12,512 nucleotides of DNA from Comamonadaceae bacterium (GTDB taxonomy: Bacteria; Pseudomonadota; Gammaproteobacteria; Burkholderiales; Burkholderiaceae_C). Shown one piece after another: positions 1 through 6,151 of the stretch; the first letter of the stretch is position 1, and the number at the start of each line of letters is the position of its first letter. Below the pieces are notes generated by a model, which saw only the letters and a list, made by a program, of their open reading frames with translations, searched no databases and was not told where the DNA came from. The stretch lies in contig CANGZG010000062.1 of NCBI GenBank assembly GCA_947458415.1, forward strand, positions 1-12,512, given 5' to 3'. The translations under genes were made by a program, and so were the position numbers.

Positions 1-321
1 GCCTCACCTATCAGTGTTCGAAATATTCAACACAATCCCAAGGTATGCGTCAGCATGATTGATATCTTTGTTCAAAGAGGATGGAAATTACAGGGTCATG
101 CCCAGTATGTTGGTGCAAGTGATAAGGTGTTTCAAAAATATGCTCAGCCACTGAATGCATTGGCAGGAGAAAAATTCACGATACAAGGCGTGATGTTTGT
201 CCGGGTTGAAAAAGCGCAACGTATCGTCGCGCCCAGCTACCGTTTTTATCCAAACAGCACCACAGAAGCCAGTCAAATCGCTTCGGCGATGAAGGCTTAT
301 GGCGTGCGGTCTTTAAATTAG
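1..321 (+). CDS. Pyridoxamine 5'-phosphate oxidase-like flavoprotein, 3' part only (cut by window start)
   Basis: The reading frame is open from the first base of the window to the TAG at 319-321, giving 106 residues of the C-terminal part. The visible protein begins ASPISVRNIQHNPKVCVSMI and continues through QRGWKLQGHA, a pattern typical of split-barrel FMN-binding proteins of the pyridoxamine-phosphate-oxidase family ('NIRHNPKVCVS...QRGWKLKG'). The ATG at 55 is internal to this frame and is unlikely to be the true start. Family members bind FMN or related cofactors and reduce or oxidise small molecules in the cytoplasm. The substrate cannot be told from this fragment, and it need not act on pyridoxamine phosphate. 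Base composition is AT-richer than the genes after 969. The stop codon abuts the putative operator of the downstream toxin-antitoxin pair. Confidence 0.7.
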   Translation, partial: ASPISVRNIQHNPKVCVSMIDIFVQRGWKLQGHAQYVGASDKVFQKYAQPLNALAGEKFTIQGVMFVRVEKAQRIVAPSYRFYPNSTTEASQIASAMKAYGVRSLN

Positions 322-336
322 TAACGCAATACGTTA
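322..336. promoter_or_regulatory. Candidate operator of the higBA module (TAACG-N5-CGTTA palindrome)
   Basis: TAACGCAATACGTTA forms a perfect inverted repeat with 5-bp arms and a 5-bp spacer. It starts one base after the TAG of the upstream gene and ends 9 bp before the higB ATG. HigA-type antitoxins with a helix-turn-helix domain repress their own operon by binding short palindromes at the promoter, so this is the obvious candidate site. The AT-rich flank TTAATAT could contribute to a -10 element. The site is inferred from position and symmetry only. Confidence 0.5.
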
Positions 337-345
337 ATATCTCAG

Positions 346-627
346 ATGGCAATCAAAACTTTCAAGTGTTCCGACACTCAATGGCTCTATTTAGGAGTAC
401 GAGTTGCGCGTTGGGTCAATATTGAAAGATCAGCGCTTCGAAAACTTCAGCAATTAAGTTGGTCCAACTTGCTGGATGATTTGCGAGCACCACCTGGTAA
501 CAGGCTGGAGGCATTGACAGGCAGCCGAAAAGGGCAGTACAGCATTCGTATCAATGATCAATGGCGCTTATGTTTTAAGTGGGAAAAAGAGGGCGCCGTT
601 GACGTGGAAATTGTGGACTACCACTGA
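346..627 (+). CDS. higB: HigB-type toxin, RelE/ParE superfamily mRNA interferase
   Basis: This 93-residue protein has the hallmarks of the HigB-like ('plasmid maintenance system killer') family. It has an N-terminal MAIKTFKCSDTQ segment, the PPGNRLEALTG turn at residues 49-59, the core RKGQYSIRINDQWRLCFKW at 61-79, and a C-terminal EIVDYH. The basic residues R61, R68 and R74 lie where RelE-fold toxins place RNA-contacting or catalytic residues. Length matches the family (about 90-95). HigB toxins cleave mRNA on translating ribosomes and are neutralised by the HigA antitoxin, encoded here 12 bp downstream; the toxin-first order is typical of hig loci. The ATG at 346 fits the family N-terminus, although no strong ribosome binding site precedes it. 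G+C is clearly lower than in the genes beyond 969, consistent with horizontal acquisition. Confidence 0.9.
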   Translation: MAIKTFKCSDTQWLYLGVRVARWVNIERSALRKLQQLSWSNLLDDLRAPPGNRLEALTGSRKGQYSIRINDQWRLCFKWEKEGAVDVEIVDYH

Positions 628-639
628 TAGGAAACAAGC

Positions 640-939
640 ATGAAAAGAATCAAACCAGTGACGCCTGGCGAAATGCTGGAACAAGAGTTTTTAAAACCTT
701 TGGGCTTGACGAAATACCGATTGGCCAAAGACATAGGTGTGCCGCCGCAACGCATCGGCGACATCGTCGCTGGTAAACGCGCCATCATGGCTGACACAGA
801 TTTGCGTTTGTGTCGTTATTTCGGCTTGAGCGATGGTTGGTGGTTGCGCGGTCAAATGGAATACGACATGGCCATCACCAAAGCCAAGATGCATCGTGTT
901 TTGGCGGCTATTCAGCCCAGAGATTTGTCACCTGCATAA
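640..939 (+). CDS. higA: HigA-type antitoxin, XRE-family helix-turn-helix
   Basis: This 99-residue protein begins MKRIKPVTPGEMLEQEFLKP, the typical opening of HigA (VapI-like) addiction-module antitoxins. It is followed by a helix-turn-helix at about residues 24-47 (TKYRLAKDIGVPPQRIGDIVAGKR) and the tail FGLSDGWWLRGQMEYDM at 61-77. HigA binds and neutralises HigB and represses the higBA promoter. AGGAAA at 629-634, six bases before the ATG, is a good ribosome binding site and supports this start. The gene is 12 bp after higB and surely cotranscribed with it. It runs convergently into glcD, with only 29 bp between the two stop codons. Confidence 0.92.
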   Translation: MKRIKPVTPGEMLEQEFLKPLGLTKYRLAKDIGVPPQRIGDIVAGKRAIMADTDLRLCRYFGLSDGWWLRGQMEYDMAITKAKMHRVLAAIQPRDLSPA

Positions 940-968
940 ATGACAGCCTATCAAGTGGCAATGCAACA

Positions 969-2483
969 CTAAAACCTCGGCAACTCCGGGTGACTCATTT
1001 GCCCGCCACGCACCAGCATCTTGCCGTACTCGGCGCAGCGTTGCAGGGTGGGAATCACTTTGCCGGGGTTGAGCAAACCGTTCGGGTCAAACGCGCGTTT
1101 CACGCCAAACATTTGTTCGTTTTCCGCCGCTGAAAACTGCACGCACATGGAATTGAGTTTTTCCACACCCACGCCGTGTTCGCCAGTCACCGTGCCGCCC
1201 ATGGCCACGCTGGTTTCCAAAATGTCCGCGCCAAAGAGTTCACAGCGGTGCAATTGGTCGGGGTCGTTCGCGTCAAACAAAATCAGCGGGTGCAAATTGC
1301 CGTCACCTGCGTGAAACACGTTGGCGCAGCGCAAGCCGTATTTCTTTTCCATCTCGGCAATCGCCAGCAGGATGTCTGCCAAACGCTTGCGCGGAATGGT
1401 CGAGTCCATGCACATGTAGTCCGGGCTGATGCGACCACTCGCAGGAAACGCGTTTTTGCGTCCGCTCCAAAACTTCAATCGCTCGGCCTCGTCTTTGCTG
1501 ACCGCAATCGCGGTCGCGCCGCAGCTTTGCAACACCGCGCTCATGCGGCCGATTTCTTCTTCCACTTCTTCAGGCGTGCCGTCACTCTCGCACAGCAATA
1601 TCGCTTCGGCATTCAAGTCGTAGCCCGCGTGCACAAAGTCTTCCACGGCGGCGGTCATGGGCTTGTCCATCATTTCCAAACCCGCCGGAATGATGCCCGC
1701 GGCAATGACGGCAGCCACCGCGTCACCGGCTTTGCGCAAATCGTCAAAGCTGGCCATGATGCAACGTGCAAGCTGCGGCTTGGGGGTGAGTTTGACGGTG
1801 ACTTCGAGGGTGATGGCCAACATGCCTTCCGAGCCCACCACCAACGGCAACATGTCGTACCCGGGTGTGTCCAGTGCATCGCTGCCGAACGCGACCCATT
1901 CGCCTTGAACCGTGAGTCCTTTGACTTTCAACACATTGTGCAAAGTCAAACCGTATTTCAAGCAGTGCACGCCACCTGAGTTTTCGGCGACGTTGCCACC
2001 GATGGTGCACGCGATTTGGCTGGACGGGTCCGGCGCGTAATACAAACCCAAGGGGGCTGCGGCTTCGCTGATGGCCAAGTTGCGCACACCGCTTTGCACC
2101 ACCGCGGTTCGGCTGTGTGCATCCATTTTCAAAATGCGGTTGAACTTGGCCAGCGACAACGTGACCCCTTGTGCGTTGGGCATGGCACCCCCAGACAAAC
2201 CGGTGCCTGCACCGCGTGCCACCACCGGCACTTGCAGCGCATGACACGTGCGCAAAACCGCTTGCACTTGCTCATAGGTCTCGGGCAAAGCCACGCACAA
2301 AGGGCGCTGGCGGTAAGCGGTCAGACCATCGCATTCGTAAGGCGTGGTGTTTTCAGACGACGACAACACGGCGTGGGCAGGCAGCACTTGGCGCAATGCC
2401 GCCACGACTTGGGCGCTGCGTGTGGCCAGTGCTTGTTCGTCTGTGCGCAAGCTGTTGATCTCAGGGGTGGTCAATGCATTCAT
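969..2483 (-). CDS. glcD: Glycolate oxidase FAD-binding subunit (GlcD-type FAD-linked oxidase)
   Basis: This 504-residue protein has the usual GlcD length (about 500). An N-terminal FAD_binding_4 domain contains VVARGAGTGLSGGAMP (residues 87-102) and IGGNVAENSGGVHCLKYG (161-178). A C-terminal FAD-oxidase domain contains NVFHAGDGNLHPLILFD (388-404) and GGTVTGEHGVGVEKL (429-443), where the histidines are expected near the flavin and metal. GlcD oxidises glycolate to glyoxylate together with GlcE and the iron-sulfur protein GlcF, feeding electrons to the respiratory chain. In many betaproteobacteria glcE and glcF follow glcD directly; here the strand downstream holds higA instead. A stand-alone member could act on another 2-hydroxy acid such as D-lactate or D-2-hydroxyglutarate, so the substrate is uncertain. 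The start at 2483 gives the family-like N-terminus, but no strong ribosome binding site is visible. Confidence 0.85.
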   Translation of the reverse strand: MNALTTPEINSLRTDEQALATRSAQVVAALRQVLPAHAVLSSSENTTPYECDGLTAYRQRPLCVALPETYEQVQAVLRTCHALQVPVVARGAGTGLSGGAMPNAQGVTLSLAKFNRILKMDAHSRTAVVQSGVRNLAISEAAAPLGLYYAPDPSSQIACTIGGNVAENSGGVHCLKYGLTLHNVLKVKGLTVQGEWVAFGSDALDTPGYDMLPLVVGSEGMLAITLEVTVKLTPKPQLARCIMASFDDLRKAGDAVAAVIAAGIIPAGLEMMDKPMTAAVEDFVHAGYDLNAEAILLCESDGTPEEVEEEIGRMSAVLQSCGATAIAVSKDEAERLKFWSGRKNAFPASGRISPDYMCMDSTIPRKRLADILLAIAEMEKKYGLRCANVFHAGDGNLHPLILFDANDPDQLHRCELFGADILETSVAMGGTVTGEHGVGVEKLNSMCVQFSAAENEQMFGVKRAFDPNGLLNPGKVIPTLQRCAEYGKMLVRGGQMSHPELPRF

Positions 2484-2504
2484 CCCGCTACTTTAAACCG
2501 AATG

Positions 2505-2527
2505 CCTGTGTCAGCCACTCACACAGG
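2505..2527. repeat. Inverted repeat upstream of glcD (CCTGTGT-N9-ACACAGG)
   Basis: CCTGTGT (2505-2511) and ACACAGG (2521-2527) are exact reverse complements separated by 9 bp. The element lies about 20-45 bp upstream of the glcD start codon. It could be a dyad operator for a regulator of glcD, or a hairpin in its 5' leader. It does not match the TGGT-N3-ACCA pattern typical of FadR/GlcC-type regulators, so no regulator is proposed. Confidence 0.4.
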
Positions 2528-2772
2528 GCAGATGTCCCTTGGCAAGCGCCATTGGAACCGTTAAGCCAGAGGTATTCATCACGCGTGACCCACGTTGCGC
2601 ATGATCAGCATGCCAGTGTCAAGAATCTCACAGCGAGTCGATTCCGGTAACTGTGTAGGTGTCGATAAACACATGCCCTGGGCTGAATGCCTTGGTGTGA
2701 ATTTCTGCAGGCATCGTGCATGCCGTGCATCCAAAAGTTAAGCCACATCAATGGCACTTGTTTTGCCCATGA

Positions 2773-2801
2773 AGACCCCTCAGTCACTGCCTGGAGGGTC
2801 T
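2773..2801 (+). promoter_or_regulatory. Possible ribosome-binding-site hairpin before the ClpP-like gene
   Basis: AGACCCCTC (2773-2781) can pair with GAGGGTCT (2794-2801), leaving one bulged C. The right arm covers the Shine-Dalgarno sequence GGAGGG (2793-2798) of the gene starting at 2803. If formed in the mRNA, the stem would hide the ribosome binding site and could reduce or condition translation. This is based on base pairing only. Confidence 0.35.
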
Positions 2802-2802
2802 C

Positions 2803-3546
2803 ATGTTCAAGCCATCAAATGCACGCCAATGGTTGCATCGTCTGTTCGTTTGTTTCGCATGGCGCGCCATGTGGTTCAGTGTGTGTGTCGGTGGTTGCGC
2901 GACGCATGCAAACGCGCTGCAAATTCAACGCATCGACACCGATGTGTTTGTCAGTGGTGACATCTTGGCCAACGACGATTTGAAATTGCGTGCAGAGTTT
3001 GATGCCGCGCCTGTGAAGCGATTGATCTTGGTGAATTCGCGCGGCGGACATTTGAATGCGAGTTTGAACATCGCGCGTTGGTTGACCACCCAACCGATCA
3101 CCACCTTGGTGGTGGGCCCGTGTTTGTCTGCGTGCTCCTTGATCTTCATGGCGGGCAAAGAGCGCATGTACGCGACGGGTTATGAACCCCGGTTGACTGT
3201 GATTGGCATCCACGGGCCGAGCTTGCCATTGACCGGGCAGTTGTTGCCCGAACGTGCTGCGGAAATGCTGGCGTTTTACAAAGAGCGCATGGGCGACAAA
3301 TACGACGCCCGTTTGTTGCACACCGCCTTGTATGACATGAAAGATGCCACAGGCTTTGTGTTGGTGCGCGAGATCACGCGCAACCAAGCCAAAGACCGCA
3401 TCACACTGCATTGCCCGACCGCGCAAACCCCGCGTTGGCAATGCACCGAATACCCGCGCGCGAATGCTTACAGCTTGGGGTTGGTCACGGCCAGCGAAAC
3501 TGTCAGCCTGCAATTGCCTGACAGCATGCGACCTAGAATGCCTTGA
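2803..3546 (+). CDS. Secreted ClpP/crotonase-fold protein, predicted periplasmic (COG3904-like)
   Basis: The 247-residue product has a basic N-terminus, a hydrophobic stretch (about residues 12-31) and an Ala-x-Ala-like cleavage site after A38 (HANA|LQ), so it is probably exported. The mature part resembles periplasmic ClpP-fold proteins. LILVNSRGGHLNASLNIARWL (74-94) matches the 'NSPGG' strand-turn, VVGPCLSACSLIFMAGKER (103-121) carries a Ser in the ClpP nucleophile position (S109), and VIGIHGP (133-139) supplies a candidate His (H137). This suggests a serine-peptidase-like active site, although activity for such proteins is not established. The start is supported by GGAGGG at 2793-2798. The transaminase gene follows 43 bp downstream on the same strand, with no obvious functional link. 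Alternative: a catalytically inactive binding protein of the same fold. Confidence 0.65.
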   Translation: MFKPSNARQWLHRLFVCFAWRAMWFSVCVGGCATHANALQIQRIDTDVFVSGDILANDDLKLRAEFDAAPVKRLILVNSRGGHLNASLNIARWLTTQPITTLVVGPCLSACSLIFMAGKERMYATGYEPRLTVIGIHGPSLPLTGQLLPERAAEMLAFYKERMGDKYDARLLHTALYDMKDATGFVLVREITRNQAKDRITLHCPTAQTPRWQCTEYPRANAYSLGLVTASETVSLQLPDSMRPRMP

Positions 3547-3551
3547 ACACC

Positions 3552-3566
3552 GGCCTGCCGCAGGCC
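3552..3566 (+). repeat. Short hairpin between the ClpP-like gene and the transaminase gene
   Basis: GGCCTG (3552-3557) and CAGGCC (3561-3566) are perfect reverse complements around a 3-base loop, starting 5 bp after the upstream stop codon. No U-tract follows, so it is not a standard intrinsic terminator. It could stabilise the upstream mRNA end or weakly attenuate read-through into the transaminase gene. Confidence 0.35.
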
Positions 3567-3589
3567 AGTGGTCTAGCCAAGGAGACAAC

Positions 3590-4930
3590 ATGGGCGCCAA
3601 TGAAATGCCATTGCAACTCGACAACCTGTGGTTGCCGTTCACACCGAACCGCGATTTTCACCAAGCGCCTCGCGTGTTCAAAGCCGCCAGTGGCATGTAC
3701 TTCACCACCGATGACGGGCAGCAGGTGCTCGACGGGATTTCCAGTTTGTGGTGTGTGGGCGCGGGTCACAACCGCCGCGAAATCAACGAGGCGGTTCACA
3801 AGCAACTGCAAACCTTGGACTATTCCACGGCGTTTCAGTTTGGCAATGACCGTGCGTTTGAGGCCGCGCACATGCTCGCGCAATTGGCGCCCGCCGATTT
3901 GAACAAAGTCTTCTTTTGCACCTCGGGTTCAGAAGCCGCTGACACGTCTCTCAAAATGGCATTGGCTTACCACCGCGCACGCGGTCAAGGACACCGACAA
4001 GTGTTCATCGGGCGCGAACGCGGTTACCACGGTGTGGGCTTTGGCGGCATGAGCGTGGGCGGCATTGGCGGCAACCGCAAAGTGTTTGGCGCGGCCATGT
4101 TGCCCAAGGTCGACCATTTGCGGTTCATTCACGACCCGCACAAGCACGCGTATGTCAAAGGCGAGTTGCCCGTGTTTGAAGAAGATTGGCTGCTCGAATT
4201 GGAAAACCGCATCTTGCCTTTGCATGATGCGTCGAACGTGGCGGCGATCATCGTCGAGCCGGTGGCGGGCAGTGCCGGTTGGTACATCCCGCCGCAAGGC
4301 TACTTGCAGCGACTGCGCCAGATTTGCGACAAGCACGGCATCTTGTTGATCTTTGATGAAGTCATCACCGGTTTTGGTCGCATGGGAACGCCGTTTGCCG
4401 CCGATTACTTCGGCGTGGTGCCAGACATGTTGAACTTCGCCAAATGTGTCACCAACGGCGTCATTCCCATGGGCGGCGTCATTTGCCGTGACGCGATTTA
4501 CGAGGCCGTGGTGCACACCGAATCACCCGCGCATGCCATCGAGTTTTCTCATGGCTACACCTATTCAGGCCACCCCGTGGCGTGTGCGGCGGCGGTGGCC
4601 ACCATGAAACTTTTGGCAGATGACGCACTGTTTGCACGCGCGGGCAGCATGGGCCCGGTGCTGGGCCATGCCGTGCATTCAGCCATTCGTGGTTTGCCGC
4701 ATGTGGTGGGCATCCGTTCCCTGGGGTTGGCGGCGGCGGTCGAGCTCAGCCCATCCGACAAAGGGGCGGGGCAGCGCGGCTATGCGGTGTTTTTAGACTG
4801 CTTGAAGCACGGCGTGTTGGTGCGCAGTGCAGGCGACAACTTGGTGTTGGCGCCTGCTTATGTGGTGGAGAAACCTCAGATAGAACAGATGGTGGATGTG
4901 TTGGCGCAAGCCATCAAGCGGGTGGCGTGA
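3590..4930 (+). CDS. Omega-amino acid:pyruvate transaminase (class III PLP aminotransferase)
   Basis: The 446-residue protein is a class III aminotransferase close in length and sequence style to beta-alanine/omega-amino acid:pyruvate transaminases (about 449). Visible motifs are DNLWLPFTPNRDF (11-23), DGISSLWCVGAGHNRREI (48-65) and the phosphate-binding TSGSEA (111-116). IFDEVITGFGRMG (254-266) contains the Asp that contacts the PLP ring nitrogen (D256), and NFAKCVTNG (282-290) contains the Schiff-base lysine K285. The enzyme moves an amino group from beta-alanine or another omega-amine to pyruvate, giving alanine and a semialdehyde, in the cytoplasm. The frame is open from 3344, but AAGGAG at 3579-3584, five bases before ATG 3590, and the family-like N-terminus fix this start. 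It converges with the DUF3108 gene, 30 bp away. Exact substrate is uncertain. Confidence 0.87.
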   Translation: MGANEMPLQLDNLWLPFTPNRDFHQAPRVFKAASGMYFTTDDGQQVLDGISSLWCVGAGHNRREINEAVHKQLQTLDYSTAFQFGNDRAFEAAHMLAQLAPADLNKVFFCTSGSEAADTSLKMALAYHRARGQGHRQVFIGRERGYHGVGFGGMSVGGIGGNRKVFGAAMLPKVDHLRFIHDPHKHAYVKGELPVFEEDWLLELENRILPLHDASNVAAIIVEPVAGSAGWYIPPQGYLQRLRQICDKHGILLIFDEVITGFGRMGTPFAADYFGVVPDMLNFAKCVTNGVIPMGGVICRDAIYEAVVHTESPAHAIEFSHGYTYSGHPVACAAAVATMKLLADDALFARAGSMGPVLGHAVHSAIRGLPHVVGIRSLGLAAAVELSPSDKGAGQRGYAVFLDCLKHGVLVRSAGDNLVLAPAYVVEKPQIEQMVDVLAQAIKRVA

Positions 4931-4960
4931 TCAGGGGTTGACCGGTCAGGAAGCCATGCC

Positions 4961-6151
4961 TCACTGGCCAACCACTTTGCGCAAATTCTGCTCCAGCAGA
5001 TCGCCGTTGCTTTGCACAATTCGCACCCTCACAGGCAAATACCCGTGTGCCGGTGACAGCCACACGTCAGCGGTCTGGTCATGGCTGCCTTTGAACACGC
5101 GGCTCACTTTCCAAGTGCTCAAGCTGCCAACCGGCAACTGCAGTGTTTCTTGTTTGTCCACTTGAAACGTCCAGATGTCGGCGCTTTTCGCGGCCACCAC
5201 TTGAAAGCTGATGAGTTGGCCGCTTTGTCGCAATTCAGGTGAGCCGGCCAGCAGCGCAGCGAGTTGCGCAAACAGACTGAGCCGGTCTTGCGCCGCCGCT
5301 TGCAAAGCTTGCGGGTTGCTGCTGGCGCTGAACACCACCAAGCCTTTGTCGCGCTCGAAATGCGCGGCCACTTCTTGTTTGTACTTGTCGCCAAAGCGTT
5401 TGGGTTGCAAGCCTTGGTTGCCGAGTGTGCCGACGCTGGTTTGGGAGCGTGAGCCCAACAACATGTGGCTGATGTCCAGTTTCATTTGGTAGTTGACACC
5501 GTCGTGTAGCCAGACCAATTCACCGTTGGCGTTGAAACGAATGCCTTTGCTCTCACCGATCACGTCGTATTGGAAGGTGCCGGGGCGCGGCCAGACAAAC
5601 CGGGCTTGCGACAGCCATGCGGGCGCACCGCCGTTGTCAGTCACCGCCGGGGCGGGTGTGCTGCTGACGCTGTCTGCGGGGGCAGGCACAGGTTCAACAG
5701 CCGCAGCCGGCTCGAGCGGCGCGGCGGCTTGAACAGGTTCTTGTGCCGGCAACGGGGCGTCTGCGGGCCCAGCGCTGGCGGCAGCAGGGCTGTCGGTGGC
5801 AGGCTCAGGGAGGTCTTCTGCCTTGGCGGTTTCGGGCTCGGTTGTTTGAACCGGCTCGGCGGTCATGTCTTCTGTGCGTGGGCTGGCCGCCTGAAAACCA
5901 GACGCTGGCGCGCTGTTTGCGGTTTTTGGTTTCGAAGGCTGGCGCACAGGGGCGGGTGCGGCGGCGGCGCTTGAAGAAGCCGCAGCGGGTGCGGCCTGCC
6001 ATTGCAAGTTCACGCGCGCGGGCGGCGTGGTTTGCGTGGGCCACAGACCCGCCAGCGAATGCAATCCCGCCATGTGCAGCAACACCACCAGCAACAGCAA
6101 CGCAGCGAGTGAAAGCCGATGTTTCAGGGTCGGTGGATAGAATGCTTGCAT
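4961..6151 (-). CDS. DUF3108 domain protein, membrane-anchored with Pro/Ala-rich linker
   Basis: With the start at 6151 (MQAFYPPTLKHRLSL) the product is 396 residues. A transmembrane segment lies at about 13-36 after a basic K/H/R cluster. A long low-complexity linker rich in Ala, Pro, Glu and Thr runs from about 43 to 178. A C-terminal domain at about 183-392 (FVWPRPGTFQYDVIGESKG, LGNQGLQPKRFGDKYKQE, DVWLSPAHGYLPVRVRIVQ) matches DUF3108, a family of envelope beta-rich domains of unknown role. The anchor-linker-domain layout is like TonB, but the C-terminal domain is different. The frame extends to an ATG at 6208, but that would overlap the divergent gene by 59 bp and puts 19 uncharacteristic residues before the basic/TM segment. 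The ATG at 6149-6151 overlaps the divergent start codon by two bases. Function unknown. Confidence 0.8.
   Translation of the reverse strand: MQAFYPPTLKHRLSLAALLLLVVLLHMAGLHSLAGLWPTQTTPPARVNLQWQAAPAAASSSAAAAPAPVRQPSKPKTANSAPASGFQAASPRTEDMTAEPVQTTEPETAKAEDLPEPATDSPAAASAGPADAPLPAQEPVQAAAPLEPAAAVEPVPAPADSVSSTPAPAVTDNGGAPAWLSQARFVWPRPGTFQYDVIGESKGIRFNANGELVWLHDGVNYQMKLDISHMLLGSRSQTSVGTLGNQGLQPKRFGDKYKQEVAAHFERDKGLVVFSASSNPQALQAAAQDRLSLFAQLAALLAGSPELRQSGQLISFQVVAAKSADIWTFQVDKQETLQLPVGSLSTWKVSRVFKGSHDQTADVWLSPAHGYLPVRVRIVQSNGDLLEQNLRKVVGQ

Larger units (their letters stand above)
2484..2802. other. Divergent intergenic region between glcD and the ClpP-like gene
   Basis: This stretch of about 320 bp separates two divergent genes, so it should carry the promoters of both. 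No convincing -35/-10 pair stands out. It contains a 7-bp inverted repeat near glcD (2505-2527), a GGCAT/ATGCC inverted repeat with a 5-bp spacer around 2710-2724, and a hairpin overlapping the ribosome binding site of the plus-strand gene (2773-2801). A 60-codon minus-strand ORF at 2605-2787 lacks any recognisable feature and is not called. Confidence 0.5.

Noticed and set aside
1176..1979. 267-codon plus-strand ORF opposite glcD
   Set aside because: The sense frame encodes a clear GlcD with all motifs. The antisense product shows no family features and is a GC-rich shadow.
2605..2787. 60-codon minus-strand ORF in the glcD upstream gap
   Set aside because: It has no recognisable motif, no ribosome binding site and a composition like random reading. 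It was not called.
3344..3589. Upstream extension of the transaminase frame
   Set aside because: It overlaps the ClpP-like gene, adds residues foreign to the family, and the strong AAGGAG lies just before ATG 3590.
2815..3642. 275-codon minus-strand ORF opposite the ClpP-like gene
   Set aside because: The plus strand has a strong ribosome binding site, a signal peptide and family motifs. The antisense frame has none.
4939..4948. TGACCGGTCA palindrome between the convergent transaminase and DUF3108 genes
   Set aside because: It is perfect but only 10 bp with no loop, so it cannot be a terminator hairpin. Such short palindromes occur by chance, and no regulator is implied between two stop codons.
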